A stretch of 64,000 nt of DNA from Bacillota bacterium (lineage in GTDB: Bacteria; Bacillota_A; Clostridia; Lachnospirales; Lachnospiraceae). A program made the position numbers and the translations under genes. Positions 35,786 through 45,035 of this stretch are shown here, in pieces; position 1 is the first letter of the stretch; the number at the start of each line of letters is the position of its first letter. Location of the stretch: contig JAEYMU010000053.1 of assembly GCA_023407175.1 (NCBI GenBank), positions 620,001 through 684,000 on the forward strand. Reading direction: 5' to 3'. The notes under the pieces were generated by a model that ran no database searches, was not told where the DNA came from, and was given only the letters and a program-made list of their open reading frames with translations.

Positions 35786-36271
35786 TTAAATCTCCAGGTG
35801 ATCGCTTCTATGCTTATATTCCTTGTACTGCTCCATAATCTCCTTATGGTCCTGAAAGAAATTGCTGAACACCTTGATGAGCTTTAATAATTCCGGATTA
35901 ACCGTGTGCTCCATCAATTCCGTCTGCTGCAGCAAATCGTCTTCACAGCCCAGAAGCTTTAAGAAACCCTCTAATAATATATGCCGTTCTAAAAGGTATT
36001 CACCAATTTCCCTTCCATCCTCATTTAACATGATAATTCCATACTTTTTAAACTTTAACAAGCCCAATTCACTAAGCTTTTGTACCATTTTAGAAGCTGA
36101 CGGGGCTCTGACATTTAATAACTGCGCCAGCCTGCTAATTCGTATATAGCCTTCCTCCCTGCTGTTTCTGTAGATCATCTCAAGATAGTCTTCCATTGCA
36201 GAGGTCAGATGCCGCTTATTCTGTTCCAAAAGCTGATAACCGCGAACCGTATGGAATTCTTTATTCATCAT
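35786..36271 (-). CDS. DtxR/MntR-family metal-dependent repressor
   Basis: The 161-residue regulator has the winged helix of the family (TSAMEDYLEMIYRNSREEGYIRISRLAQLLNVRAPSASKMVQKLSELGLL) and the dimerisation domain with metal ligands of the DtxR/MntR type (ERHILLEGFLKLLG, ELMEHTVNPELLKLI). It is divergent from feoAB and probably senses Fe2+ or Mn2+ to control it. An ATG at 36271 or 36268 is likeliest; a GTG at 36280 is possible. There is no SH3-like domain. Confidence 0.85.
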   Translation of the reverse strand: MMNKEFHTVRGYQLLEQNKRHLTSAMEDYLEMIYRNSREEGYIRISRLAQLLNVRAPSASKMVQKLSELGLLKFKKYGIIMLNEDGREIGEYLLERHILLEGFLKLLGCEDDLLQQTELMEHTVNPELLKLIKVFSNFFQDHKEIMEQYKEYKHRSDHLEI

Positions 36272-36342
36272 AAATATCACAGCCTTAAAATATCCCTTTT
36301 ATTTATTTATATGCGTAACACTTTGATATATTTTTACATATG

Positions 36343-36361
36343 TTAGTTTAGGGTAAGATTT
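36343..36361. promoter_or_regulatory. Possible DtxR-type box upstream of feoA
   Basis: TTAGTTTAGGGTAAGATTT resembles the 19-bp DtxR/IdeR consensus TTAGGTTAGGCTAACCTAA at about 12 positions, stronger in the left half. It lies in the divergent gap between the regulator and feoA, 57 nt ahead of the feoA start. Similarity is modest. Confidence 0.35.
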
Positions 36362-36417
36362 TTATACCCGGCTATTTATAACAGTAAAAAAAGAATTACT
36401 CATATAGGAGGTTGTTC

Positions 36418-36660
36418 ATGAACGATAAAATTATCCCGCTCAGTTCTTTACCGCTTGGGAAAAAGGCGAAGGTAAGAGCCCTTACCTCAAATGGAACCAG
36501 TCGAAGAAGAATGCTTGATCTTGGTTTAATCTCTGATACAGAAGTCGAGGCATTGCAAAAAAGCCCTTCCGGAGATCCTGTTGCCTATCAAATCAGAGGT
36601 GCCGTCATTGCATTGCGTACGGAAGAGGCTTCAAGAATTCTGGTAGAGCTTTGTTCGTAG
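36418..36660 (+). CDS. feoA: Ferrous iron transport protein FeoA
   Basis: An 80-residue SH3-like protein with the FeoA pattern SLPLGKKAKVRALTSNGTSRRRMLDLGLI and GAVIALRTEEASRILV. It assists FeoB in Fe2+ uptake, probably at the cytosolic face. AGGAGG is 6 nt ahead of the ATG. feoB follows after 127 nt. Confidence 0.9.
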   Translation: MNDKIIPLSSLPLGKKAKVRALTSNGTSRRRMLDLGLISDTEVEALQKSPSGDPVAYQIRGAVIALRTEEASRILVELCS

Positions 36661-36787
36661 CATAGCAGGAAAATAATAGACGTGAGATCCATGGGCCTAT
36701 CACGCTTGCTCGTGGATACTACATAAAAAGTTTCCTTTACTGCCATTTATCATTTCTGTAATCAATTTTATAGGAGGAATTTTAACC

Positions 36788-38941
36788 ATGGGTCTAACAA
36801 GCCAATCCACAGGAGCAGGTGTCCTAGGCAGCCAGCTTACTCCAATACGCTCCAGTATCGAGGAAAAGGTAATCGCACTCGGCGGTAATCCCAATGTGGG
36901 AAAAAGTACGGTATTCAACCACCTAACCGGTCTCAATCAACATACGGGTAACTGGCCCGGCAAAACAGTTACCAATGCTCAGGGAAAATGCAGACATAAG
37001 GATACGGATTTTATTCTGGTCGATATTCCCGGTACTTATTCTCTTATGGCCAATTCCGAGGAGGAAGAAATTGCGCGTGATTTTATCTGCTTTGGAAATC
37101 CGGATGCCACTGTAGTTGTAACCGACGCAACCTGTCTGGAAAGAAATTTAAATCTGGTTCTTCAGACTCTCGAGATCACCTCCAAAACAGTAGTTTGTGT
37201 AAATCTTCTGGATGAAGCCAAAAGGAAGAAAATTAATATTGATCTGGAGGTGCTGTCAGAGCAGCTGGGAGTCCCTGTGATCGGTACCAGTGCGAGAAGC
37301 GGAAAGGGTCTGGATGAATTAATGGATGCCGTGAAGGATGTTGCCGGCAATACCCTCTCCTGTACTCCCCTGCAAATAACCTATGAGGATACGATTGAAG
37401 AGGCAATCGGCATGATAGAGCCTTCCATCAAAGAACTCGCGGAGAATAAAATAAACAGCCGCTGGGTGGCGATAAAGCTTCTGGACGGCGATGAGACAAT
37501 GATAAACGCCTTCAGCAAATACTTAAACTATGATCTGATGTCCTTTGACAATATCTCAAGCAAGGTGAGGGAAGCAAAAGAAAAGCTGACGGAAGCCGGA
37601 ATTGACCAGGATATGCTCCGGGATAAAATTGTATCGCAGTTGGTTCATACTGCGGAAAAAATCGGGCAGGAGGCCATCATCTATCAGAACGCAAAATATA
37701 ACAATACAGACCGTAAAATAGACCGCATCCTGACTTCAAGAATTTTTGGAATTCCCATCATGATCGGTCTTCTGGGCATCATATTCTGGCTGACTATTAC
37801 AGGCGCGAATTATCCCTCAAGTAAAATCGCTGATTTTCTATTTTGGATCGAGGACCGGCTGACGAATTTTTGTACCTATGTGGGTGCCCCGGATTGGGTG
37901 CATGGCTTATTTGTTATGGGAATTTACCGGACACTGGCGTGGGTGGTCTCTGTCATGCTGCCTCCCATGGCGATCTTCTTCCCGCTTTTTACCCTGCTGG
38001 AGGATTTGGGATATCTTCCGCGAATCGCCTTTAACCTGGATAAGTTTTTCAAGAAGGCCTGCGCCCACGGAAAACAGGCATTAACCATGTGTATGGGCTT
38101 TGGCTGCAATGCCGCCGGCATAATCGGCTGCAGAATTATAGATTCCCCAAGAGAAAAGCTGATTGCAATGATCACAAATAACTTTGTTCCCTGCAACGGC
38201 CGCTTTCCGACCCTGATCGCAATTATAACCATGTTTTTTGCAGGTATGATCGCCGGCCCGCTGCAATCCGTTGTATCCACCTTAATTCTTACCGGAGTGA
38301 TTGTATTAGGGGTGGTAATGACTCTGACGATATCGAGAATACTGTCTAAGACCGTATTAAAGGGCCTTCCTTCCTCCTTTACCCTGGAGCTCCCGCCCTA
38401 CCGGAAGCCGCAGATCGGGAGGGTAATTGTAAGATCCATTTTTGACAGAACCTTGTTTGTTCTGGCCCGGGCAGTACTGATAGCCGCACCTGCGGGATTA
38501 GTCATCTGGATTATGGCCAATATTCAGGTCGGCGACCTCAGTCTGCTGTCCCACTGTGCCGATTTTCTCAATCCCTTTGCCAAGGCAATCGGTCTGGACG
38601 GCTATATCCTAATGGCCTTCGTCCTTGGCTTCCCTGCCAATGAAATCGTCGTCCCCATCATAATCATGAGCTATATGGCAACCGGCAATATGCTGGAGCT
38701 GGATAGTCTGGGACAATTAAAGGAGCTACTCGTCTCCAACGGCTGGACCTGGCTGACCGCCGTATGCACCATGCTGTTCTCATTAATGCATTGGCCCTGC
38801 GGAACCACCTGCCTTACAATCAAAAAGGAATCCGGCAGCTTAAAATGGACTGCGGCTTCCTTTTTCATACCGACTGTAACCGGTATTACAATATGCTTTA
38901 TCACAGCCAGTATCGTCCGGCTTCTTGGATTAGACCATTGA
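36788..38941 (+). CDS. feoB: Ferrous iron transporter FeoB
   Basis: The 717-residue protein couples a cytosolic GTPase domain (P-loop GGNPNVGKST at 33-41, switch region WPGKTVTNAQG, VDIPGTYSL, NLLDEAKRKK for the base) to two Gate-type membrane regions (TMCMGFGCNAAGIIGCRI and the LGFPANEIVVPIIIMSY repeat). It imports Fe2+ under anaerobic conditions. The first 27 residues precede the usual start and are of unknown use. AGGAGG stands 9 nt before the ATG. Its stop is 2 nt from that of the convergent DUF368 gene, with no terminator between. Confidence 0.93.
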   Translation: MGLTSQSTGAGVLGSQLTPIRSSIEEKVIALGGNPNVGKSTVFNHLTGLNQHTGNWPGKTVTNAQGKCRHKDTDFILVDIPGTYSLMANSEEEEIARDFICFGNPDATVVVTDATCLERNLNLVLQTLEITSKTVVCVNLLDEAKRKKINIDLEVLSEQLGVPVIGTSARSGKGLDELMDAVKDVAGNTLSCTPLQITYEDTIEEAIGMIEPSIKELAENKINSRWVAIKLLDGDETMINAFSKYLNYDLMSFDNISSKVREAKEKLTEAGIDQDMLRDKIVSQLVHTAEKIGQEAIIYQNAKYNNTDRKIDRILTSRIFGIPIMIGLLGIIFWLTITGANYPSSKIADFLFWIEDRLTNFCTYVGAPDWVHGLFVMGIYRTLAWVVSVMLPPMAIFFPLFTLLEDLGYLPRIAFNLDKFFKKACAHGKQALTMCMGFGCNAAGIIGCRIIDSPREKLIAMITNNFVPCNGRFPTLIAIITMFFAGMIAGPLQSVVSTLILTGVIVLGVVMTLTISRILSKTVLKGLPSSFTLELPPYRKPQIGRVIVRSIFDRTLFVLARAVLIAAPAGLVIWIMANIQVGDLSLLSHCADFLNPFAKAIGLDGYILMAFVLGFPANEIVVPIIIMSYMATGNMLELDSLGQLKELLVSNGWTWLTAVCTMLFSLMHWPCGTTCLTIKKESGSLKWTAASFFIPTVTGITICFITASIVRLLGLDH

Positions 38942-38943
38942 AG

Positions 38944-39801
38944 TTAATCATTTGAAAATCTCGACAGAGATATGATCGCCATACAGCCCAGCACAAGGGT
39001 TGCTGCGGACAGGATAATCATAGGAATCCACCAGGCAATATCTGCATTTGCGGGTATTGCCGGAGCTATCTTAAACCGGAAAATCTCCGAGGTTGAGCCC
39101 AGTACAAAGCCGATAATCATACAGTAGGTCTGATGGGGAAATTTATTCATCGTCCATTCCAGGGGCTTAGTAATCAGGAAAATACCCAACAGCGTTACGA
39201 TGCCCAGGATACCAATATATACGATATCAAAATTAGTGATGGCCGCAAGCATGGAATCATACATTCCAAGGACCAGCAGCATATGGGAGGTACTAATTCC
39301 CGGCAGAACAAGCGCCAGTGCAATAATAACTCCGGTTATCAAAAGTAAAATGTAATGCAAAAGCCCTGTACCTGTGCTCACCGCAATATTACCGGCCGGT
39401 ATAAAGCCGATTGCAATAACCACAATAAGTCCCACCAGAAAATAAATCACCGAGGAAAACCGGATTTTAGATTCCCTGGTTTTATTATACAGGGCTGGTA
39501 TTCCTCCAATCACCGCTCCAAGAAAGAAGAAGGAAACCGGCATCGGAAACTTCTCAAGCAGCCATTCAATTACAAAGGCCAGGGAGCCGATGCCAAGAAA
39601 GGAGCCGATACAGAACTTGACCAGGTAAATCAGATTTGTTTTAATATCCTTGAAGAAATTACTGATCGAACTGATCAGTTTATCGTAAATACCAAGTAAA
39701 ATTGCCATGGTTCCGCCGCTCACTCCGGGAACGCTCATAGAGGAGCCGATCAAAAAGCCCTTCAGTACTAATACAAGATCATCCTTTAATTTATTTTTCA
39801 T
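38944..39801 (-). CDS. DUF368 membrane protein, PopT-like polyprenyl-phosphate translocase
   Basis: A 285-residue protein with about eight membrane helices and the two DUF368 signature repeats, GSSMSVPGVSGGTMAILLGIYDKLI and ALVLPGISTSHMLLVLGMYDSML. DUF368 proteins have been shown to move undecaprenyl phosphate back across the membrane (PopT), the step after UppP. It lies just downstream of the NHLM export operon, 124 nt from it, and convergent with feoB. Functional call is from family knowledge. Confidence 0.8.
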   Translation of the reverse strand: MKNKLKDDLVLVLKGFLIGSSMSVPGVSGGTMAILLGIYDKLISSISNFFKDIKTNLIYLVKFCIGSFLGIGSLAFVIEWLLEKFPMPVSFFFLGAVIGGIPALYNKTRESKIRFSSVIYFLVGLIVVIAIGFIPAGNIAVSTGTGLLHYILLLITGVIIALALVLPGISTSHMLLVLGMYDSMLAAITNFDIVYIGILGIVTLLGIFLITKPLEWTMNKFPHQTYCMIIGFVLGSTSEIFRFKIAPAIPANADIAWWIPMIILSAATLVLGCMAIISLSRFSND

Positions 39802-39925
39802 ACACCCATATGCGCACCAAAGCTACCGCACGCATTACTCCTTTCAGTCATTTTATCAGGCTGAAACAAATTATAACACAGGAAGAAAGTCTTGTAAAAT
39901 TAACTTTGTGTGTCCTCATGGGTAT

Positions 39926-42115
39926 TTAGGCAGGCTGTTCCAATCTCTGCCTTGCCACCAGCTCTGCGAAATAGCCGCTATTTGCCAGCAGCTCCTCGTA
40001 TTTACCGTCCTCAACGATTTTTCCCTTATCCAGTACGATAATGCGATCACACTGCTTAATCGTAGAAAGCCTGTGGGCTATGACAATCCTGGTACATTTA
40101 AGCCTTTCAAGGGATTCCGATACCTTCCTTTGCGTCAGGTTATCCAGTGCGCTGGTAGCCTCGTCAAACATGAGTATCCTGGGCTTTGGAGCAATTGCCC
40201 TCGCAATCATAAGTCTCTGGCGCTGTCCGCCGGAGATACCGCCCTGCCCCTCCGAAATCAGGGTATGCATACCCATGGGCATATTACGGATATCCTCCGC
40301 GATTCCCGCCATTTCCGCCGCCTCCCAGGCCTCCTCCAGATTAAGCCAGGGGGCACTGATTACAATATTGGAATAGACATCTCCCTGAAAGAGCTTTCCG
40401 TTTTGCATTACAACTCCGATGTTGCGGCGAAGTGATTTTAAATCCAATGCCACCAAATCCTTGCCGTCAAAATATACGGCTCCCTTCTGGGGCTGCTCAA
40501 AGCCCAGCATCAGACGCATCAGAGTTGATTTGCCGCAGCCCGTCTGCCCCACGACGGCAACATACTGCCCGGGACGTACTTTCAACGACAGATTATCCAG
40601 GATTAAAGGCATATCCTCGCTGTATCGGAAGGAGACATTGTTCAATTCAATGCTGCCGGATAATCTGGTCACTACCTTTTTATCCGTAGAAATCTCCGGT
40701 ATTGTCGTAAGGATTGGCCTTACCATATCCATCACAGGCTTAACGGATGCAATGGTCAGAGCCATTCCGGCCAGTGCGGTAAAGGCCCCCGATATCATTC
40801 CATAGGATACATTAAAGGCCATATAATCAGCTACACTTACCTCGGATACAGCTGCAAAATAATAAATGGCAATGGTACCCAGAAGTGTGATTGCAGTTGA
40901 AATCACCGTATTCAGCTTTATCATTGCAGGCGGATTGTATTGGAGCCTTGCCACCTCCTGATACAGCTTGGCCCATTTGGCGAAGGCCCTGCGCTCGGCA
41001 CCTGCCAGCTTTATCTTCTGCACTCCGGATATCAGGGAGAATACCAGGCCGCTTTGCTTTGCGTTAAGCGCCATGCTTTTCCTGGATACTTTCATCTGAA
41101 CCAGCGTGGACGCAATTGAAAACAGTACCGTTACCCCGATGATAATCAATGCCGGTATCACCAGCGCCGGAGCATACCAGAATATCTGCGCAATATAAAC
41201 AAGGGAAAATACCGAGGTCAAGCCCGTGGTCAATACCGCATTAACAAGCATGCTGCACAGGCTGTTGACCGACTGTACCCGGCTGGACAGCTCCCCTGCG
41301 CTGTAATTTTTAAAGAAGCCCGCCGGAAGGGACAGCACACGCATCATAAATGAGGACTGTACAGCAATATTCATCTTGGTTTGGAGTCTTGTCATAACCA
41401 GCGACCTGGTTATTCCAATCAGCGCCGAGGACAGGGCGACTCCCAGCAAAAGGCAGGTAACAGGCACCAGAAGGTTTAATTCCCCGCTGTTTATTACCTT
41501 GTCAAAAATAAGCTTATTCACATACGGACCAAGTAAGCCAAGCAGTGTAACCGCAAGGGTAGCCAGTCCGATCATCGTAAAATCCGAAAGGGAGAGCGTC
41601 TGAAGGATGTACAGGAACAAATCCCTGACGCCAAGGGCCTTTAACGGAAGCGGCCGGTAAAAGCAAATGGCTTCCTCCGACAAAAGCTCCGCCGTCTTAT
41701 CGTTGACCCGGATTCTGGTTCCACTTTCATGGTCATAAAACACATAACCGGTAAGTCCTGCCGGAAGGATGGCAACCGTATCTCCTTTTTTGGTAATGCC
41801 AAGCAATGCTCCGATTCCGTCCTGATACCACTTATTCTTAAGCTTTACGCTTCTTCTCATAATACCGGAGGGACGGAGCAGATATTCCAGCTGTTCATTC
41901 ATGTCCCGCAGCTTTTCGGGAAGCTCCTGGGGCTTTATGTGATAAAACTTAAGTATCCCGTCAATTGCATCCCTGGTCTTTTTGCCTGCATCATTTAAGT
42001 CTGACTTTAATACGCCCTTCCCCATGACAACACTGGACATATTGACAAAGGCCTCTGAAAAGCTTTCTTCGTCATTTTTTATTCTCTGTTTTATCTGTTC
42101 ATCAAACCAACCCAT
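39926..42115 (-). CDS. NHLM-type bacteriocin export ABC transporter, second component
   Basis: The 729-residue protein has an N-terminal cytosolic region, then a six-helix ABC exporter domain and an ATPase domain (Walker A GQTGCGKST, signature ISGGQRQRLMIARA, Walker B ILMFDEATSALD). The N-terminal part (about residues 1-175) has no Cys peptidase and instead resembles the unusual region of the NHLM ABC2 family (KNKWYQDGIGALLGITKKGDTVAILPAG). It pairs with the peptidase-bearing transporter just upstream, spacing 36 nt. It is the last gene of the operon. GGAGG is 5 nt ahead of the ATG at 42115. Confidence 0.85.
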   Translation of the reverse strand: MGWFDEQIKQRIKNDEESFSEAFVNMSSVVMGKGVLKSDLNDAGKKTRDAIDGILKFYHIKPQELPEKLRDMNEQLEYLLRPSGIMRRSVKLKNKWYQDGIGALLGITKKGDTVAILPAGLTGYVFYDHESGTRIRVNDKTAELLSEEAICFYRPLPLKALGVRDLFLYILQTLSLSDFTMIGLATLAVTLLGLLGPYVNKLIFDKVINSGELNLLVPVTCLLLGVALSSALIGITRSLVMTRLQTKMNIAVQSSFMMRVLSLPAGFFKNYSAGELSSRVQSVNSLCSMLVNAVLTTGLTSVFSLVYIAQIFWYAPALVIPALIIIGVTVLFSIASTLVQMKVSRKSMALNAKQSGLVFSLISGVQKIKLAGAERRAFAKWAKLYQEVARLQYNPPAMIKLNTVISTAITLLGTIAIYYFAAVSEVSVADYMAFNVSYGMISGAFTALAGMALTIASVKPVMDMVRPILTTIPEISTDKKVVTRLSGSIELNNVSFRYSEDMPLILDNLSLKVRPGQYVAVVGQTGCGKSTLMRLMLGFEQPQKGAVYFDGKDLVALDLKSLRRNIGVVMQNGKLFQGDVYSNIVISAPWLNLEEAWEAAEMAGIAEDIRNMPMGMHTLISEGQGGISGGQRQRLMIARAIAPKPRILMFDEATSALDNLTQRKVSESLERLKCTRIVIAHRLSTIKQCDRIIVLDKGKIVEDGKYEELLANSGYFAELVARQRLEQPA

Positions 42116-42151
42116 TCTAACCTCCATCCTATGGGACTGCCTGTATTTTCT

Positions 42152-44338
42152 TTATTCATATGTTACAAGCTGTGTATACATACCGCCCCTGGCGAATAAT
42201 TCCTCATGTGTTCCCCGTTCTACTACCCTTCCCTTATCCATTACGATAATTTCATCACAGTCACGGATGGTGGAAAGCCGGTGAGCCACAACAATACAGG
42301 TAATACCCCGGTTCTTGATCGCTTCAACAACCTCGTATTCGGTTTTGGCGTCAAGTGCACTGGTTGCCTCATCCATAATAATAATTGTCGGGTCCTGTGC
42401 AAGTACTCTGGCAATCTCCATTCTCTGCCTCTGTCCGCCGGAGAAATCCTTGCCACCCTCCATAATTTTATACTGATAGCCCCCGTTTCGCTGCATGATA
42501 TCCTCATGAAGCCTTGCATCCCGCGCCGCAAGGATCATCTCAAAATCCTCGATGGAGGTGTCCCACATCTTGATATTGTTCGCTATGGTATCCTCAAACA
42601 AAATGATATCCTGGTCAACCACCGCCAATGATCCGGTGAAAACCTCCCGGTTAATCTCGTCAACCTTCCTTCCGTCAAAGAGTATCTCCCCGCTCCAGGG
42701 CTGATACAGGCCGGAGATCAGCTTGGACAGTGTGGATTTGCCGCAGCCGGAGGAACCGACAAAGGCAACCCTGCTGCCGGGCCTTAAGGTCATGCTGAAA
42801 TCCTGGATTAAGGGCTCACCCAAACGGGAATAGCCAAAGGTGACATCCTTAAGGACTACCTCTCCTGACAGCTTGTCATAGAAGGTCTCATCACCAGTGT
42901 CATTCTCTCCGTAAGTGACATCCGGCTTATAATTCATGATATCCTCAATCCGCTCCATATTGGTACGCATCTCCTGCATACTCTGTCCCGCGGAAATCAA
43001 ATTTCCTGCCGGTGCACTGAAGGAGGTCATAAAGCCCTGAAAGGCCAGGATCATACCCACTGTAAAATGTCCTGTCATTGTAAGGTATACTCCTATAATC
43101 AGGACTGCAATATTGGCAACAGAGGATACCATACCGGGAACAGCCCCCAGATACTGGTTAAGCTTCGCATATCTTACACCCTGCGTATTCACAGAGGCCT
43201 GATAGCCGGCCCATTTTTCAAAAAAACCATTCTCCGCGCCGCTGGCCTTGATGGTCTCAATCATCTCGATACCCGCCACAGTGGCTCCAGCCAGCAGCCC
43301 GGAATCACGCATCTGGATACGGGTGATATGAATGCGCTTCTTCGATATCAGCCGCGCTACAAGCAGGTTAATGATAATAGCGGCAATGCCTGCTACGGTA
43401 AGCAGCGGGCTATAGCGAAGCATAACCACCAGATAGAAGATGAGCATAACAAAGTCCAGCACCAACGGAGCAAGCTGATTGATCAGGGAAGAGGCAATCC
43501 CCTCATTCGTTGCCTGTCTGGAGGAAATGTCACCTGCCATACGCTGTGAGAAAAACTCCATCGGCATACGAAGCACATGCCAAAGAAAGCTGGAATTAGC
43601 CACAATAGCCAGCTTGCCCTGGATTTTCAAAAGATACACCGCCTTGATAAAAGCAACGATAATCTGCATGGCGGCAATTCCCAGCATACCGAGGATGAAG
43701 GGATACAGCCAGTCCGGGTTTTGTCTGGTTAAGAGCCGGTCCATAAAAATTCTTGAAAATGCAGGATTGATAATACCGATTAAGGAAGTAATCATTGTGG
43801 TAAGAATTACAAACAAAAATGCCGTAGCCGTCCCCTGAAGCCTTCTTTTTGCAAACCCCAGCACACTCTCCCGCTTTCCTCCGGGTATAAAAGCTTCGGC
43901 AGGCTCAAACATCAGGCAGATTCCCGTGAAGGCTTTATCAAAGTCCTCCGTGGAAACCATAACCATTCCCCTTGCAGGGTCATTAATCACGGCTCTGCTT
44001 CCTTTGAAACCATTCAGCACTACAAAATGGTTAAAATTCCAATGGATGATGCAGGGGAATTTCCCCTCTTTCTTCAATTGCTCCGGCTCATAGCGGTAGC
44101 CCTTAGCCGACATTCCATAGCTGCGGGCTGCAATTAATACATTCCTAGCACTGGAGCCATCCCTGGATACGCCGCAGTCGGTACGAACCTGCTCAAGGGG
44201 CAGCCACTTACCATAGTATGCCAACACCATAGCCAGCGATGCCGCACCGCATTCCAGTGCCTCCATCTGCATGACAACCGGTACTCTGGCAAAGCCCTTT
44301 GTAACAGGCTCCTTTATTTTAATCTTATTATTCTTCAT
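42152..44338 (-). CDS. NHLM-type peptidase-containing ABC exporter
   Basis: This 728-residue protein joins a C39 peptidase (catalytic Cys30 in ALECGAAS, His104 in NFNHFVVL, Asp120 in INDPARG) to a six-helix exporter domain and an ATPase (GSSGCGKST, FSGGQRQRMEIARVLAQ, IIIMDEATSALD). The family trims double-glycine leaders of nitrile hydratase-like or Nif11-like precursor peptides while exporting them. All catalytic residues are intact. The frame extends upstream to 44395, but that part only translates a hairpin; the ATG at 44338 has GGGAG ahead. No precursor gene is seen nearby. Confidence 0.88.
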   Translation of the reverse strand: MKNNKIKIKEPVTKGFARVPVVMQMEALECGAASLAMVLAYYGKWLPLEQVRTDCGVSRDGSSARNVLIAARSYGMSAKGYRYEPEQLKKEGKFPCIIHWNFNHFVVLNGFKGSRAVINDPARGMVMVSTEDFDKAFTGICLMFEPAEAFIPGGKRESVLGFAKRRLQGTATAFLFVILTTMITSLIGIINPAFSRIFMDRLLTRQNPDWLYPFILGMLGIAAMQIIVAFIKAVYLLKIQGKLAIVANSSFLWHVLRMPMEFFSQRMAGDISSRQATNEGIASSLINQLAPLVLDFVMLIFYLVVMLRYSPLLTVAGIAAIIINLLVARLISKKRIHITRIQMRDSGLLAGATVAGIEMIETIKASGAENGFFEKWAGYQASVNTQGVRYAKLNQYLGAVPGMVSSVANIAVLIIGVYLTMTGHFTVGMILAFQGFMTSFSAPAGNLISAGQSMQEMRTNMERIEDIMNYKPDVTYGENDTGDETFYDKLSGEVVLKDVTFGYSRLGEPLIQDFSMTLRPGSRVAFVGSSGCGKSTLSKLISGLYQPWSGEILFDGRKVDEINREVFTGSLAVVDQDIILFEDTIANNIKMWDTSIEDFEMILAARDARLHEDIMQRNGGYQYKIMEGGKDFSGGQRQRMEIARVLAQDPTIIIMDEATSALDAKTEYEVVEAIKNRGITCIVVAHRLSTIRDCDEIIVMDKGRVVERGTHEELFARGGMYTQLVTYE

Positions 44339-44352
44339 CCCAGCTCCCATAT

Positions 44353-44367
44353 GCCGCCTTCGGCGGC
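44353..44367 (-). repeat. GCCGCC/GGCGGC hairpin ahead of peptidase-ABC start
   Basis: GCCGCC (44353-44358), loop TTC, GGCGGC (44362-44367), 15 nt upstream of the ATG at 44338. Two like hairpins sit at 44938-44952 and 45461-45473 at nearly the same distance from other starts in this operon. Confidence 0.6.
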
Positions 44368-44437
44368 TCTCAAATTCATGCATAACACGAGCCAAACATT
44401 CCGCAGCCTTGACAGCGTGTTTCTTTATAAAAATGTA

Positions 44438-44920
44438 TTAATTAAAAACAAATAAAATCGGTTTGTCCTTCTGTACTATAATGGAAACCGGGACTACCCC
44501 ATCCGGTACACCATCCGCTTCAATTGTTACTGCATAATTCCATTCGCTTAGGTTTAGAGAATAAAGAGTGTAAGCATCCGTATATTCCGCACTGATTTCC
44601 TCATAGGATTTGGGAATGGCGGAGACCTTCGCAACCTTTCCCGCCAGATGCTCGAGCTTAACCTGCATACCGGCAGTAATGCCGGCAGCGTCCTTTTGCG
44701 CAAGATAACAGATTACCCTACCATCCTTTGCAACACCCGAGGTTGCCACTGTCGTCGGAAGATTTCCGAAAATTCCCCAGACAATCACCGCCGACAGTAA
44801 AAGGATAACCGCTGCAAGAACGAGCCAGATGCTTGGGTTGGAAACTCTGATATAATCATTCAGCTGTTCCGGTGAGCTTACCCTGTCAATGCTTGCTTTA
44901 CGAAATAATTTATTGTTCAT
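44438..44920 (-). CDS. Reduced HlyD-like NHLM secretion protein
   Basis: A 160-residue protein that begins like the NHLM membrane-fusion proteins (LFRKASIDRVSSPEQLNDYI, then a membrane helix about residues 32-51 and WGIFGNLPTTVATSGVAKDG). Full-length relatives have about 400 residues, with a coiled-coil hairpin and lipoyl domains; here that middle part is missing and a short beta domain remains (AGMQVKLEHLAGKVAKVSAIP). It could still couple the two ABC proteins. GAGG precedes the ATG. Reading frame is intact, so it is a shortened form rather than a broken gene. Confidence 0.7.
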   Translation of the reverse strand: MNNKLFRKASIDRVSSPEQLNDYIRVSNPSIWLVLAAVILLLSAVIVWGIFGNLPTTVATSGVAKDGRVICYLAQKDAAGITAGMQVKLEHLAGKVAKVSAIPKSYEEISAEYTDAYTLYSLNLSEWNYAVTIEADGVPDGVVPVSIIVQKDKPILFVFN

Positions 44921-44937
44921 ACCCTGCCTCGCATTCC

Positions 44938-44952
44938 GCCGCTGACAGCGGC
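44938..44952 (-). repeat. GCCGC/GCGGC hairpin ahead of HlyD-like start
   Basis: GCCGC, loop TGACA, GCGGC, 18 nt upstream of the ATG at 44920. It belongs to the set described at 44353-44367. The rest of the 115-nt gap up to 45035 carries no small ORF with a ribosome-binding site. Confidence 0.6.
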
Positions 44953-45035
44953 ATTAAATCTCCAAGTGAAGGTTCCTGTCCCAAAGCAGCTTATCTACTG
45001 TAAATATGCTTATCTTTATGACAGCCTTCCTTCTT

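Noticed and set aside
44339..44395. N-terminal extension of the peptidase-ABC protein
   Set aside because: The residues (RVMHEFESRRRRHMGAG) are the translation of an RNA hairpin; a good ribosome-binding site precedes the ATG at 44338 and the family starts near there.
44353..44400. Possible tRNA-like 3' end suggested by the FESRRRR translation
   Set aside because: No acceptor stem, anticodon arm or CCA-like fold can be built around it.
44370..44440. Plus-strand TTGACA near 44414 as a promoter
   Set aside because: It would drive antisense transcription into the RsbW-like region, and no proper -10 is found at the right spacing.
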